Counted from the stretch's first letter, positions 43,607-53,094 are shown. The stretch: DNA of 64,000 nucleotides from Indioceanicola profundi (GCF_003568845.1 NZ_CP030127.1:527501-591500); one strand, 5' to 3'. Notes: generated by a model from the sequence alone, not told the origin. Translations and numbers: made by a program.

Positions 43607-45790
43607 ATGACCAGCAGCATCACCATCGCCGTCGACGCCGGCGGCATCTGCACCCTGACCATAGACCAGCCGGGCCGGTCGATGAACGTGATCGACACCC
43701 GTTTCGCCGATGAGTTCGCCGCCGCCGTGGCGCGCGCGGCCAAGGACGACGCGGTCAAGGGCGTCCTGATCACCTCCGCCAAGAAGGATTTCCTGGCCGG
43801 GGCCGACCTTGTCGGTTTCGAAGCCTGGATGGAGGAGGCGCGCAGCCAGCCGGTGGAACAGGTTTATGCGGAGTTGAGCAAGTTCACCCGCACCCTCCGG
43901 GCGCTGGAGACCTGCGGCAAGCCGGTGGCCTGCGCCATCAACGGCACGGCGCTGGGCGGCGGGTTCGAGATCGCGCTGGCCTGCCACTACCGCGTGGCGG
44001 CGGATACGCCTTCGGCCAGGCTAGGGCTGCCGGAGGTGCAGGTCGGCCTGCTGCCGGGGGCCGGCGGCACCCAGCGCCTGCCGCGCATGATCGGCATCCA
44101 GGCGGCCCTGCCGCTGCTGTTGGAAGGCCGGCACCTGTCGCCGGAGAAGGCCAGGGCCGCCGGGCTGGTGCATGAGATCGTGGCGGCGGATTCGGTGGCG
44201 GAGGCGGCGCGGGCCTGGCTGCTGTCCGACAACGCCGCGGCGGTGCAGCCCTGGGATCAGAAGGGCTTCAAGGTGCCGGGCGGTGCTGGCGGCATGAATT
44301 CTGGCACGGTGCAGGCCTTCATGGCCGGCAACGCCCTGCTCCAGGCCCGGACCTGGCACAATTACCCGGCACCGGAAGCCATCATGTCCTGCGTCTATGA
44401 GGGCACCCAGCTCCCCATGGACAAGGCCTTGGCGGTGGAGGCCAAGTACTTCACCAAGCTGTTTCTAGACCCCGTTGCGCGGAACATGATCCGCACCCTG
44501 TTCCTGAACAAGGGCAGGGCGGACAAGCTGGCGCGCCGCCCGGCCGGCGTGCCGAAGGCGGAATTCCGCCGGATCGGCATGCTGGGGGCCGGCATGATGG
44601 GCGGGGCCATCGCCTATGTGGCGGCCTCCCGCGGGATCGAGGTCGTGCTAATCGACCAGAGCCTCGAGGCGGTGGAGCGTGGCAAAGGCCATGCCGCCAA
44701 GCTGCTGTCGAGCCAAGTCGCGAAGGGCCGGATGGAGCAGGCCGATGCGGACGCCATCCTTGCCCGCATCCTGCCCGGCACGGACTACGCGGCGCTGGCC
44801 GACGCCGACTATGTGATCGAGGCGGTGTTCGAGGACCGTGAAATCAAGGCGGAGGTGACCCGCAGGGCGGAGGCCGCCATGCCGGCCGGCGCAATCATCG
44901 GCACCAACACCTCCACCCTGCCGATCACCGGGCTGGCCCAGGCCAGCGTGCGGCCGGAGCGGTTCATCGGCATCCACTTCTTCAGCCCCGTCGACAAGAT
45001 GCCGCTGGTGGAGATCATCCGCGGCGAGCGGACGGGGGAGGCAGCGCTGGCGGTGACGCAGGACCTGGTCCGGGCACTGGGCAAGACGCCCATCGTCGTC
45101 AATGACGGACGTGGCTTCTTCACCAGCCGCTTCTGCGGCGCCTACATGAACGAGGGGCAGACCTTGCTTCTAGAGGGCGTCGGTCCGGCGCTGATCGAGA
45201 ATGCCGGAAGGCTGGCCGGCATGCCGGTGGGGCCGCTGGCCCTGGCGGATGAAACGGCCCTGGACCTCGCCTGGAAAATCTACCGGCAGTGGGAAAAGGA
45301 TCTCGGGGCCGATTACGTCCCGGCAACCGGCTGGGATGTGGTCCGCCGCATGGTGGAGGAGTTCGGGCGGCCCGGACGAAAGGCGGGCAAAGGCTTCTAC
45401 GACTATCTGGAGAGTGGGGAGAAACGCCTCTGGCCCGGGCTGGGCGCTCACTGGCCCCGGAAGCCGGAGGCGGAGCAGCCGGATGTCGAGGAGGTGAAGA
45501 TGCGCCTGCTCTATGCCCAGGCCATCGATGCCGTGCGCGCCATGGAGGACGGGGTGCTGACCACGCCGGAGGATGGCGATGTTGGGGCCATCCTTGGCTT
45601 GGGGTATGCGCCCTGGAGCGGCGGACCCTTTTCGCTGATCGATACCGTGGGGGCGGCGAGTTTCGTCAGCCAGTGCGAGGCCCTGGCCGCCCGGCATGGC
45701 CCCCGCTTCGCCCCGCCGGCCCTGCTGAAGCGCATGGCGGCGGAGGGGCGGCGGTTCTATCCGCGGGCGGCGGCAAAGGCGGCCGCTTGA
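43607..45790 (+). CDS. multifunctional fatty-acid oxidation protein (enoyl-CoA hydratase/3-hydroxyacyl-CoA dehydrogenase)
   Basis: 727 residues of FadB/FadJ architecture. The N-terminal crotonase domain (1-190) has GTALGGGFEIALACHYRVA and EVQVGLLPGAGGTQRLPR, which carry the two catalytic Glu residues. The NAD-binding dehydrogenase domain starts IGMLGAGMMGGAIAYVAASR near residue 322, with GIHFFSPVDKMPLVEII, followed by two C-terminal helical domains. With the thiolase it covers three steps of beta-oxidation. FadB versus FadJ not resolved. Confidence 0.93.
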   Translation: MTSSITIAVDAGGICTLTIDQPGRSMNVIDTRFADEFAAAVARAAKDDAVKGVLITSAKKDFLAGADLVGFEAWMEEARSQPVEQVYAELSKFTRTLRALETCGKPVACAINGTALGGGFEIALACHYRVAADTPSARLGLPEVQVGLLPGAGGTQRLPRMIGIQAALPLLLEGRHLSPEKARAAGLVHEIVAADSVAEAARAWLLSDNAAAVQPWDQKGFKVPGGAGGMNSGTVQAFMAGNALLQARTWHNYPAPEAIMSCVYEGTQLPMDKALAVEAKYFTKLFLDPVARNMIRTLFLNKGRADKLARRPAGVPKAEFRRIGMLGAGMMGGAIAYVAASRGIEVVLIDQSLEAVERGKGHAAKLLSSQVAKGRMEQADADAILARILPGTDYAALADADYVIEAVFEDREIKAEVTRRAEAAMPAGAIIGTNTSTLPITGLAQASVRPERFIGIHFFSPVDKMPLVEIIRGERTGEAALAVTQDLVRALGKTPIVVNDGRGFFTSRFCGAYMNEGQTLLLEGVGPALIENAGRLAGMPVGPLALADETALDLAWKIYRQWEKDLGADYVPATGWDVVRRMVEEFGRPGRKAGKGFYDYLESGEKRLWPGLGAHWPRKPEAEQPDVEEVKMRLLYAQAIDAVRAMEDGVLTTPEDGDVGAILGLGYAPWSGGPFSLIDTVGAASFVSQCEALAARHGPRFAPPALLKRMAAEGRRFYPRAAAKAAA

Positions 45791-45794
45791 GGTG

Positions 45795-45874
45795 GGTCGC
45801 AAGCAGCGAAGCGGATTGCGACATGTGTTCGACGGATCTGGACGACGTCGCAATCCGCTCCGCTGCTTGCGACC
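45795..45874. repeat. pair of REP-like palindromes in inverted orientation
   Basis: Two 28-base arms (45795-45822 and 45847-45874) are inverted copies differing at one base, with a 24-base spacer. Each arm is itself a palindrome-like unit beginning GGTCGCAAGCAGCG and ending GATTGCGAC, so GTCGCAA pairs with TTGCGAC inside the arm. The design resembles dispersed intergenic REP elements (GTAGG-TCG...CGAC types) seen in proteobacteria. It sits between the convergent fadB-like and M42 peptidase genes and can fold as one long hairpin, possibly ending both transcripts. Confidence 0.65.
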
Positions 45875-45896
45875 TACGCCAGCCTACGGTTCGGCG

Positions 45897-46964
45897 TCAG
45901 GCACTGTCCTCCGGCGGGGACTGCATGTAGACGGCGATAAGGCGCGCCACGTCGACCAGGGCGGAGGCGTGGATGCGCTCATAACCATGGCTGGCGTCGA
46001 TGCCGAAGCAGATGAGCGCCGTGCGCATGTCGTTGCCGGCTTCCAGCGCCGCGGCGCTGTCGCAGCGGTAATAGCGGAAGACATCGCGCTGGTGCGGGAT
46101 GTGGAATTCCCGGCAGAGGCCGATCAGGCTTTTCGTCAGGCGCATGTCGAACGGCCCGGTCATGTCGGCCATGGCCACGGTCACCCCGAACTCGGACGAG
46201 TTCTGGCCCGGAGCCGTGGTGCCGTTATCAATGGTCACCATTTCCGACACGTCCTGGTGCAGGCCGGTGGAGGCGCCGCTGCCGACCTCCTCGCTGATGG
46301 TGACCAGCAGGTGGCAATCCACCGGCAGCTCCACCCCGGCCTCGAGCACCGCCTTGGCGGCGGCCAGCATGATGGCCACCCCGGCCTTGTCGTCCAGGTG
46401 GCGGGAATTGATGAAGCCGCTGTCCGTGACCTCCGGCTGGGGATCGATGGCGACGCCGTCGCCGACATGGATGCCCAGATCCAGGATGTCCTGCAAAGTG
46501 GTGCAGCGCTCATCGATGCGCAGCTCCACATGCCGCCAGCCGACCGGCTGGGTGTCGATCTCCTCGTTGAAGGTGTGGCCCGACGCCTTCAGCGGCAGGA
46601 TGGTGCCGCGGTATCGCTTCGACTCCGCCATGATGGTGCAGCGCGCACCCTCGGCGAAGCGGGCGGACCAGTGCCCGATGGGCACCAGCTCCAGCCGTCC
46701 GTTCTCCTTCAGCCGCTTCACCTGGGCGCCCAGCGTATCGACATGGGCCACCACCGCCCGGTCCGGCGAATAGCGCCGGCCGGACAGGTTGGCACGGATG
46801 GCGCCGCGGCGCGTCATCTCGTACTTGATGCCGAGGCGGGTCAGCTCGTTCTGGAGAAACTGGATCGCCTCGTCGGTGAAGCCGGTCGGGCTCGGGATCG
46901 CCAAGAGCTGGCGCAAGGTGTCCAGCAGGTAATCCCGGTCGATCGGCAGATCCTTCATCCTCAA
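45897..46964 (-). CDS. M42-family metallopeptidase of the NAGGN operon
   Basis: 355-residue aminopeptidase-like protein. Metal and catalytic residues appear as VVAHVDTLG (His, Asp), NSRHLDDKAGVAIM (Asp), TISEEVGSG (Glu-Glu) and a late His in YERIHASAL. This subfamily is found fused in operons with NAGGN synthesis genes; its role there (trimming or recycling the dipeptide) is not settled. Its ATG overlaps the upstream synthetase stop by four bases. Confidence 0.88.
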   Translation of the reverse strand: MRMKDLPIDRDYLLDTLRQLLAIPSPTGFTDEAIQFLQNELTRLGIKYEMTRRGAIRANLSGRRYSPDRAVVAHVDTLGAQVKRLKENGRLELVPIGHWSARFAEGARCTIMAESKRYRGTILPLKASGHTFNEEIDTQPVGWRHVELRIDERCTTLQDILDLGIHVGDGVAIDPQPEVTDSGFINSRHLDDKAGVAIMLAAAKAVLEAGVELPVDCHLLVTISEEVGSGASTGLHQDVSEMVTIDNGTTAPGQNSSEFGVTVAMADMTGPFDMRLTKSLIGLCREFHIPHQRDVFRYYRCDSAAALEAGNDMRTALICFGIDASHGYERIHASALVDVARLIAVYMQSPPEDSA

Positions 46965-48718
46965 TGTCCTCCGCGGGTATGTGGGAACAGTAGGTCGATG
47001 AACCGCTCCGCCGTCGGGGCCGGCTCATGGTTGGCAAGGCCGGGACGCTCATTCGCCTCGATGATGACGTAGTCCTCGCCCTCCACGTCGGGAACCAGGA
47101 AATCGAACCCGACAAGCGGAATATCAAGGGCCCGCGATGCCTTCACCGCCACTTCCGCCAGATGCGGGTTCAGGCGGGCGGTCACATCGTGGATCGTGCC
47201 GCCGGTGTGCAGGTTGGCGGTCTTGCGCACCGGCAGCACCTTGCCCTCCGGCAGCACATCCTCCATGGACAGGCCAGCGCTGCGCACGCAGCGTTCCGTT
47301 TCCGCATCCATTGGAATGCGGCTCTCCCCGCCGGTGGCGGCGGCGCGGCGGCGGCTCTGCGCCTCGATCAGCTCCCGGATCGTGTGCTGGCCGTCACCAA
47401 CCACCTCCGCCGGGCAGCGGACGGCGGCGGCCACCACCTCATGCCCGATCACGATGATGCGCAGATCCTGGCCCTCGCAGAACTGTTCCAGCAGCACCGT
47501 CTCGCAATGGTGGCGGGCGCTGGCGATGGCCCGTTCCAGCGTCTCCTCGTCGCGGACATCTACGGTGATGCCGCGGCCCTGCTCGCCGCGGGCGGGCTTG
47601 ACCACGATGCGGCCATGCTCCTCCAGGAAGGCCTTGTTGCCCTCGCCGAAATCGGCGACCGCCTGGGCCGGCACCTTCAGACCGTTCTTGACCATCAGCC
47701 GGCGGGTCACCGCCTTGTCGTCGCACCGGCTCATGGCAATGGCGCTGGTCAGCTCCGTCAAGCTCTCGCGGCAGACGATGCTGCGCCCGCCGGCGGTCAG
47801 GCTGAAGAAGCCGCCCTCCGCGTCCAGCACCTCCACCGCGATGCCGCGCCGGCGCGCCTCCTTCACCAGGATGGCGGCATAAATGTTTAGCTTGGCCTCA
47901 TCCTCCGGCGGCGGGCCGATGAACAAGCTCTCATTGATCGGGCTCTTGGTCTTGAGCGCGAAGGCCGGGATGCGGCGGAAGCCCAGCTTCTCATAGAGCG
48001 CGATGGCCTGGTCGTTGTTGTGCAGCACGGACAGGTCCATGAAGGCGCGTCCACGCGCCTGGAAATGTTCCGCCAGCGTGCGAACCAAGCTTTCCCCGAT
48101 GCCAGGGAAGCTGGCCTGCGGATCGACCGCCAGGCACCAGAGGCTGCTGCCGTTTTCCGGATCGTTGAAGGCGCGCTGGTGGTCCACGCCGGTGACCACG
48201 CCGACCACCTTGCCGTTGTTCTGGTCAATGGCGACCAGATGGGTCAGGGTCTGGCTGTTGCGGGTCTCGTACAGGAACTCAGGGGCGGGGGGCACCATGC
48301 CGCGGCGGGAGTAGATGCCGTGCGCGCCCACGGCCTCCTCCTCCTGGCGCAGACGCTGGATCGCATAGCCCTTGGGGCGGCGCCGGCCGGGGCGGTAGCC
48401 GCTCAGCCACAGGCGGTAGGTGTGGCTGGGGTCCAGGAACAGCTCCTGCGGCGCCCGGGACAGCGCGACATGGGGATCGTGCAGATACAGCGCGATGTCG
48501 CGCTGGCCCGGCTTCTCCTGCCGCATCACCTCGACCAGCCGGTCCAGGTCGCGGAAGGTATGGGCGAAGATCAACCGGCCCCAACCGCAATCCACAACCG
48601 ATTCGGGGACCTCCTCGGGCATGGGGTCGGTCTGGGCAGGGGGGCGACCGATCAAGTTCAAGGTGGGGCTGGCATTACGCTCCAGACGGTGCTGGTGCGG
48701 CCCACGCGGAATGGTCAT
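46961..48718 (-). CDS. ngg: N-acetylglutaminylglutamine synthetase (GNAT + ATP-grasp)
   Basis: 585-residue bifunctional enzyme. A GNAT acetyltransferase domain is at about 100-290 (LWCLAVDPQASFPGIGESLV, then VLHNNDQAIALYEKLGFRRI) and an ATP-grasp ligase domain at about 310-575 (GRIVVKPARGEQGRGITVDV, LLEQFCEGQDLRIIVIG, VIIEANERPGL). It acetylates and joins two glutamines, giving the precursor of the osmolyte NAGGN. ATG 48718 follows GGAGG. It is 43 bases after the amidotransferase gene. Confidence 0.9.
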   Translation of the reverse strand: MTIPRGPHQHRLERNASPTLNLIGRPPAQTDPMPEEVPESVVDCGWGRLIFAHTFRDLDRLVEVMRQEKPGQRDIALYLHDPHVALSRAPQELFLDPSHTYRLWLSGYRPGRRRPKGYAIQRLRQEEEAVGAHGIYSRRGMVPPAPEFLYETRNSQTLTHLVAIDQNNGKVVGVVTGVDHQRAFNDPENGSSLWCLAVDPQASFPGIGESLVRTLAEHFQARGRAFMDLSVLHNNDQAIALYEKLGFRRIPAFALKTKSPINESLFIGPPPEDEAKLNIYAAILVKEARRRGIAVEVLDAEGGFFSLTAGGRSIVCRESLTELTSAIAMSRCDDKAVTRRLMVKNGLKVPAQAVADFGEGNKAFLEEHGRIVVKPARGEQGRGITVDVRDEETLERAIASARHHCETVLLEQFCEGQDLRIIVIGHEVVAAAVRCPAEVVGDGQHTIRELIEAQSRRRAAATGGESRIPMDAETERCVRSAGLSMEDVLPEGKVLPVRKTANLHTGGTIHDVTARLNPHLAEVAVKASRALDIPLVGFDFLVPDVEGEDYVIIEANERPGLANHEPAPTAERFIDLLFPHTRGGH

Positions 48719-48761
48719 ACGATCCTCCAGATATCGGCGGTTCTCGTTCGCGCGGAACCGC

Positions 48762-50564
48762 TCAGATGCCGTGCTCCTGGAACCAGAACTCGAGCAGGGC
48801 GACCTGCCAGAGCTTGGAGCCGCGCAGCGGCGTGATGTGCGCTTCCGGTTCCGCCAACAGCCGGTTGACATAGTTCTCCTGGAAAAGACCGCGGGAGCGA
48901 GCCTTCTCGCTGGTGACCAGATCGCGCACCAGTTCCAGGAAGGGGCCACGGAGGTACTTCAATGCCGGCACCGGGAAATAGCCCTTGGGACGGTCGATCA
49001 CCTCCGATGGGATGACCTTGCGGGCGGCTTCCTTCAGCACGTATTTGCCGTCTTCGGCCACCTTCATCTCAGCCGGAACGCGGGCTGCCAGCTCCACCAC
49101 CTCGTGGTCCAGGAAGGGCACGCGCGCCTCCAGGCCCCAGGCCATGGTCATGTTGTCCACGCGCTTGACCGGGTCGTCCACCAGCATGACCGTGGTGTCC
49201 AGCCGCAGGGCCTGATCCACCGCGCGTTCCGCCCCCGGCATCTTGAACCGCTCCGCCACGAAGGCGCGGGCATGGTCGGTGCCGTCGAACATGGCGGGGC
49301 TCAGCACCTGCCGCATCTCGTCGATGCCGCGATCGAAGAACACCTTGGAATAGGCGTCCACAGCCGCATCCGCGCCGGACACGTCCAGCAAAGGCGGGTA
49401 CCAATGATACCCGCCGAACACCTCGTCCGCCCCCTGGCCGGACTGGACCACCTTCACATGCTTCGCCACCTCCTGGCTCAGCAGGTAGAAACCGATATTG
49501 TCGTGGCTGACCATCGGCTCCGACTGGGCGCGGACGCAGTTCACCAGCTCCGGCAGGGCACGGCTGCTGTCCACGAACAGCTTGCGGTGATCGGTGCCGA
49601 AGTGCTTGGCGACGATGTCGGAATACTGGAATTCGTCGCCCCGCTCCTCGCCTACCGTCTCAAAGCCGATGGAGAAGGTCTTGATATTGCTTTGCCCCTC
49701 CTCGGCCAGCAGGCCGGTGATGAGAGAGCTGTCCAGCCCGCCGGAGAGCAGCACGCCAACTGGCACGTCCGACACCAGGCGGCGACGCACGGAGGTGCGT
49801 AGAACCGAGATCACCTCCTCCTGCCAGTCGGCGAAGCTTTTCCGCTCGTCCCCCGGCTGCGGTCCGTAGGTGACTTCCCAGAATTTGGTCTCGGTCCGGG
49901 TGCCGTCCGGCTCCACCGTCATCAGCGTGCCGGGCGGCATCTTCTTGACGCCCTTCAAGATGGTGCGCGGGGCCGGCACCACGGCGTGGAAGCTCATGTA
50001 ATGGTAAAGCGCCACCGGATCGACGCTCTGGTCGACGCCGCCGCCGGCCACCAGGGCGGGCAGGGAGGAGGCGAAGCGGAAGGCCTTGCCGCCGCCCTCG
50101 CCGGGCACCTCCGCCCAGTAAAGCGGCTTGATGCCCAGACGGTCGCGGCCCAGAACGGCGCGGCCCGACTCCCGCTCCACGATGCAGAAGGCGAACATGC
50201 CGTTCATGCGCTCGACGAAGCGCGGGCCCCAGGCATGGTAGGCCTTGATCAGCACTTCCGTGTCGCCGGTGGAGAAGAACCGGTAGCCCTTGCCCTCCAG
50301 TTCGGCACGCAGCTCCTTGTGGTTATAGATGCAGCCATTGAAGACGATGGACAGTCCCAGCTCGGAGTCCACCATCGGCTGCTGCGCCGCTTCGGAAAGG
50401 TCGATGATCTTGAGGCGGCGGTGGCCAAGCGCCACGCGCCCCTGCGCCACCACGCCGTGCCCGTCCGGCCCACGCCGGGACAGAACATCGCACATGGCCT
50501 GGACGGCAGCCACGTTGGGGGCATGGCCGGTCTTGGGTTGGATTTCGCCGCTGATACCGCACAT
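48762..50564 (-). CDS. asnO: N-acetylglutaminylglutamine amidotransferase (asparagine-synthase type)
   Basis: 600-residue glutamine-dependent amidotransferase. Cys2 (MCGISGEI) is the glutaminase nucleophile; the synthetase domain has the PP-loop LLSGGLDSSLITG near residue 280 and GADEVFGGYHWYPP. This AsnB paralog amidates the dipeptide C-terminus to give NAGGN, a compatible solute made under salt stress. It heads a three-gene operon with the synthetase and the M42 peptidase. Salt induction is known for the pathway; no osmotic promoter element could be identified here. Confidence 0.92.
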   Translation of the reverse strand: MCGISGEIQPKTGHAPNVAAVQAMCDVLSRRGPDGHGVVAQGRVALGHRRLKIIDLSEAAQQPMVDSELGLSIVFNGCIYNHKELRAELEGKGYRFFSTGDTEVLIKAYHAWGPRFVERMNGMFAFCIVERESGRAVLGRDRLGIKPLYWAEVPGEGGGKAFRFASSLPALVAGGGVDQSVDPVALYHYMSFHAVVPAPRTILKGVKKMPPGTLMTVEPDGTRTETKFWEVTYGPQPGDERKSFADWQEEVISVLRTSVRRRLVSDVPVGVLLSGGLDSSLITGLLAEEGQSNIKTFSIGFETVGEERGDEFQYSDIVAKHFGTDHRKLFVDSSRALPELVNCVRAQSEPMVSHDNIGFYLLSQEVAKHVKVVQSGQGADEVFGGYHWYPPLLDVSGADAAVDAYSKVFFDRGIDEMRQVLSPAMFDGTDHARAFVAERFKMPGAERAVDQALRLDTTVMLVDDPVKRVDNMTMAWGLEARVPFLDHEVVELAARVPAEMKVAEDGKYVLKEAARKVIPSEVIDRPKGYFPVPALKYLRGPFLELVRDLVTSEKARSRGLFQENYVNRLLAEPEAHITPLRGSKLWQVALLEFWFQEHGI

Positions 50565-51166
50565 CGGCTGTCGAGCTCCTTCGGTTCTTCACACGAGAGG
50601 GGCGCCCGACCCGTAAATGGGCCAAACACCAGGGATTCTCGCCCGCTCGCGCGGGAGGTTCCCTTCCTAAACACGGCGACAGGGCAATCGGATGATGCCG
50701 CAAGAGTGGTGGCCTTCGCCGGCGGACGCAAAGCGGACGGGTCCAGCTTTCCTGGCCCGTTCCTGACCGCCTGGCCTGTCGGCGCACCGTTCATATGCGG
50801 GGAGCGGAAAAATCGCCTGCATATGAGATCGCTGTCGCTGCTGCTGGCGCGCAGATGCGGCCGGCAACGACTTTCTACCTAGAAAGATGATACTTGTCCA
50901 ATGCCACTGACGCATCCCGGCGTTGAAGCGGAGCGCCGTCCGCGGAAAGGACTTTGCACCGAAACGCAGATCTGGATCGGGCATGAGGGCGAGAGTCGAT
51001 ACCTGCCCTGATCACCTGGCGGTAAGCAGCCGCCCGGCCTTCAGCCTCGGGATGCACCGAGGGGAAGGCAGCCATGCAGGTCAAAAAATCGGGAATATGC
51101 AAGAACCGGCACCGGCCGGTGTTCATTGCTCCGACCTTGACACCGAAGCTGCCATGGCGGGAGCGG
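50565..51166. other. 602-base upstream region of the NAGGN operon
   Basis: No supported gene. It contains the palindrome CTTTCTA-CC-TAGAAAG (50871-50886), about 300 bases before asnO, and an ACCGGCACCGGCCGGT-type inverted repeat near 51114-51124 close to the end of the HerA-like gene. A minus-strand frame (50875-51225) runs into the HerA-like gene and shows no domain. Confidence 0.45.
50871..50886. promoter_or_regulatory. operator-like palindrome upstream of asnO
   Basis: CTTTCTACCTAGAAAG is a perfect 7-2-7 inverted repeat in a G-C-rich background, with the size of a dimeric repressor site. Its distance from asnO (about 300 bases) and lack of a clear promoter nearby keep this tentative. Confidence 0.3.
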
Positions 51167-52714
51167 TCAGGCCGCTCCCGACACTTCCTCGCCGCCCAGC
51201 AAGGGCAGGTCCGGTTCTTCCGCATTGGGATTGCCGGGGGCGGTTTCCCACCCCAGGCCCGGCAGGGCGATGATGCGATTGCCCGTCCGGTCGTTGCGCG
51301 ACACGATCACCGACCGCTGCTCCATATAGCTCAGCAAACGGCGCGCGCGCCCGGCGGAGCGGCTGCCGCAGGCGCGCGCCACCTCGGCATCGCTGGGGCA
51401 AGGCGCACGGTCCAGCGCCGCCCGTGCGATCAGCAGGAACACGCCCTGCATGTCCTCCTGCAGGCCGGCGGCGGCGCTGACCGCCTGATCCCATTCCGGG
51501 CTGCCGGCCGCCTTGGCGTCCACGCCGGCGCGGATCACCGACAGGCGGCGGCGGAAGGCCGCCATGTCCAGGCTCTCCCCGCGCACGCGGTGGATGCGGC
51601 AGCGGACCAGGAAGTCCTGGTACAGCACGGCATCGGTGCGGAAGGCGGCATCCGGGTCCGCCAGCACTTGGCGCAGGATATCGTCCAGCTTCTGCTCCAT
51701 CTCCGCCGGGTCCGGCGGTTCCGCCTGGGCGTCCGCGGCAGCCTGGGCCGCGGCTTCCGCCTGCCGTTGCCCGGCTATACGGAGAAGCTGGTTGATGTCC
51801 TGCGGCGGGGGCGGCGGGGAGCGGCGGACGGGCTGGGCCAGCGGGGTCATCCGCTCCTCGTCCGTGGGCGTCAGGATCAGGTCGCGCGCATCCTCCTGCG
51901 GGGTCGTGGGCAGAGGCACCAGCTTGGGGCTGCCGCCCCGGCCGGCGGTTTCCACCGCACCGATGCGCAGCGGCAGGGGGCGGCGGGACAGGGCCGGGCC
52001 CAGGGCCACGAAATGCCCGCGCTCCAGGTCGCGGAACATCTCCGCCTGCCGCTTCTCCATGCCGAGCAGATCGGCCGCGCGGGCCATGTCGATATCCAGG
52101 AAAGTGCGGCCCATCAGGAAGTTGGAGGCCTCGGCCGCCACGTTCTTGGCCAGCTTGGCCAAGCGCTGGGTGGCGATGACGCCGGCCAGACCGCGCTTGC
52201 GGCCACGGCACATCAGGTTGGTCATGGCGCCCAGGCTGACCTTCCGCGCCTCATCCGACACCTCGCCCGCGGCGGCGGGGGCGAAGAGCTGCGCCTCGTC
52301 CACCACCACCAGCATGGGGTACCAGACCTCCCGGTCGGCATCGAACAGCCCGCCCAGAAAGGCGGCGGCCATGCGCATCTGCATCTCCACATCCAGCCCT
52401 TCCAGGTTCAGGACGACGGAGACGCGGTGCTGGCGCACGCGGGCGGCGACGCGCTGCAGGGAAATTTCGGTATGCTGGTCGGCCTCCACCACCACATGGC
52501 CGTACTTGTCGGCCAGGGTGACGAAGTCGCCCTCCGGATCGACGATGCATTGCTGGACATAGGGGGCCGACTGCTCCAGCAGGCGGCGCAGCAGGTGCGA
52601 CTTGCCGGACCCGGAATTGCCCTGCACCAGCAGGCGGGTCGCCAGCAATTCCTCAAGGTCCATCGTCGCGGGCGCGCCGAGGTCGGTCAGGCCCATGTCG
52701 ATGCTGATCTTCAC
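51167..52714 (-). CDS. HerA-like P-loop ATPase (DUF87/helicase type)
   Basis: 515 residues. The Walker A loop is VQGNSGSGKSHLLRRLLEQ near residue 31 and Walker B is MLVVVDEAQLFAP; CRGRKRGLAGVIATQRLAKL is the following sensor region, all typical of the HerA/FtsK-like family of hexameric DNA pumps. The C-terminal third (from about 300) is a proline-rich linker plus a helical domain I cannot assign. GTG 52714, about seven bases after GGGAG, is preferred (VKISIDMGLTDLG). No nurA nuclease or SIR2 partner is beside it, so it appears to stand alone. Confidence 0.8.
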   Translation of the reverse strand: MKISIDMGLTDLGAPATMDLEELLATRLLVQGNSGSGKSHLLRRLLEQSAPYVQQCIVDPEGDFVTLADKYGHVVVEADQHTEISLQRVAARVRQHRVSVVLNLEGLDVEMQMRMAAAFLGGLFDADREVWYPMLVVVDEAQLFAPAAAGEVSDEARKVSLGAMTNLMCRGRKRGLAGVIATQRLAKLAKNVAAEASNFLMGRTFLDIDMARAADLLGMEKRQAEMFRDLERGHFVALGPALSRRPLPLRIGAVETAGRGGSPKLVPLPTTPQEDARDLILTPTDEERMTPLAQPVRRSPPPPPQDINQLLRIAGQRQAEAAAQAAADAQAEPPDPAEMEQKLDDILRQVLADPDAAFRTDAVLYQDFLVRCRIHRVRGESLDMAAFRRRLSVIRAGVDAKAAGSPEWDQAVSAAAGLQEDMQGVFLLIARAALDRAPCPSDAEVARACGSRSAGRARRLLSYMEQRSVIVSRNDRTGNRIIALPGLGWETAPGNPNAEEPDLPLLGGEEVSGAA

Positions 52715-52836
52715 AAACCCACTCCCTGGAAAAGCGGCGTGCCGAATCCTGATCGGCCGGCGGCACGCGGCCCTAGGGTATATCGCAGGCCAGGGCTTTC
52801 TTTCCAGTAAAGCAGGCCGGCAATGCAGGGTAAGGG

Positions 52837-53094
52837 TCAGCTCGCAGGTTGCTGCGTTTTTGCGCCTTCCGGCGGAAGTTCCCAGATCGTACAGCGCTGC
52901 CCATCGATCATCAGGGCATCCTGCCCGTATGGACAGATTTGGAAGTCCCGGGATTCGAAGCCCACGGCGATCTCGAACCTGGGATTTGCGATGCAAGCGC
53001 CGGAGAAGCGCACGAGGTGCCGTTCCGTGCCGCTTCCCTCCACCATGATCATGTCGCGCGAGACGGCCTGCCAGCTTCTGATGCTCCGCCGCAT
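52837..53094 (-). CDS. DUF6491-like small protein, 5' end unclear
   Basis: 85 residues from ATG 53094. Conserved-looking features are IRSWQAV, FSGACIANPRF, FQICPYGQDALMID and QRCTIWELPP, matching my recollection of the DUF6491 periplasmic family (paired Cys). The frame continues upstream as APAPEPNVADLGPGNRCI, which fits a mature exported protein, but then meets a TGA at 53199-53197. The neighbouring frame just upstream carries a lipoprotein-like signal (STTLLSVFQALSGC). The true gene may therefore start at ATG 53229 (GGGAGA six bases before it) and be damaged by small indels. Function unknown. Confidence 0.5.
   Translation of the reverse strand: MRRSIRSWQAVSRDMIMVEGSGTERHLVRFSGACIANPRFEIAVGFESRDFQICPYGQDALMIDGQRCTIWELPPEGAKTQQPAS

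Noticed and set aside
42305-43987. 560-codon open frame antisense to the thiolase
   Set aside because: Shadow frame with no recognisable domain opposite a well-supported thiolase and hydratase.
50875-51225. 116-codon minus-strand frame upstream of the NAGGN operon
   Set aside because: It overlaps the end of the HerA-like gene, has no domain and reads as unstructured Arg/Ser-rich sequence.
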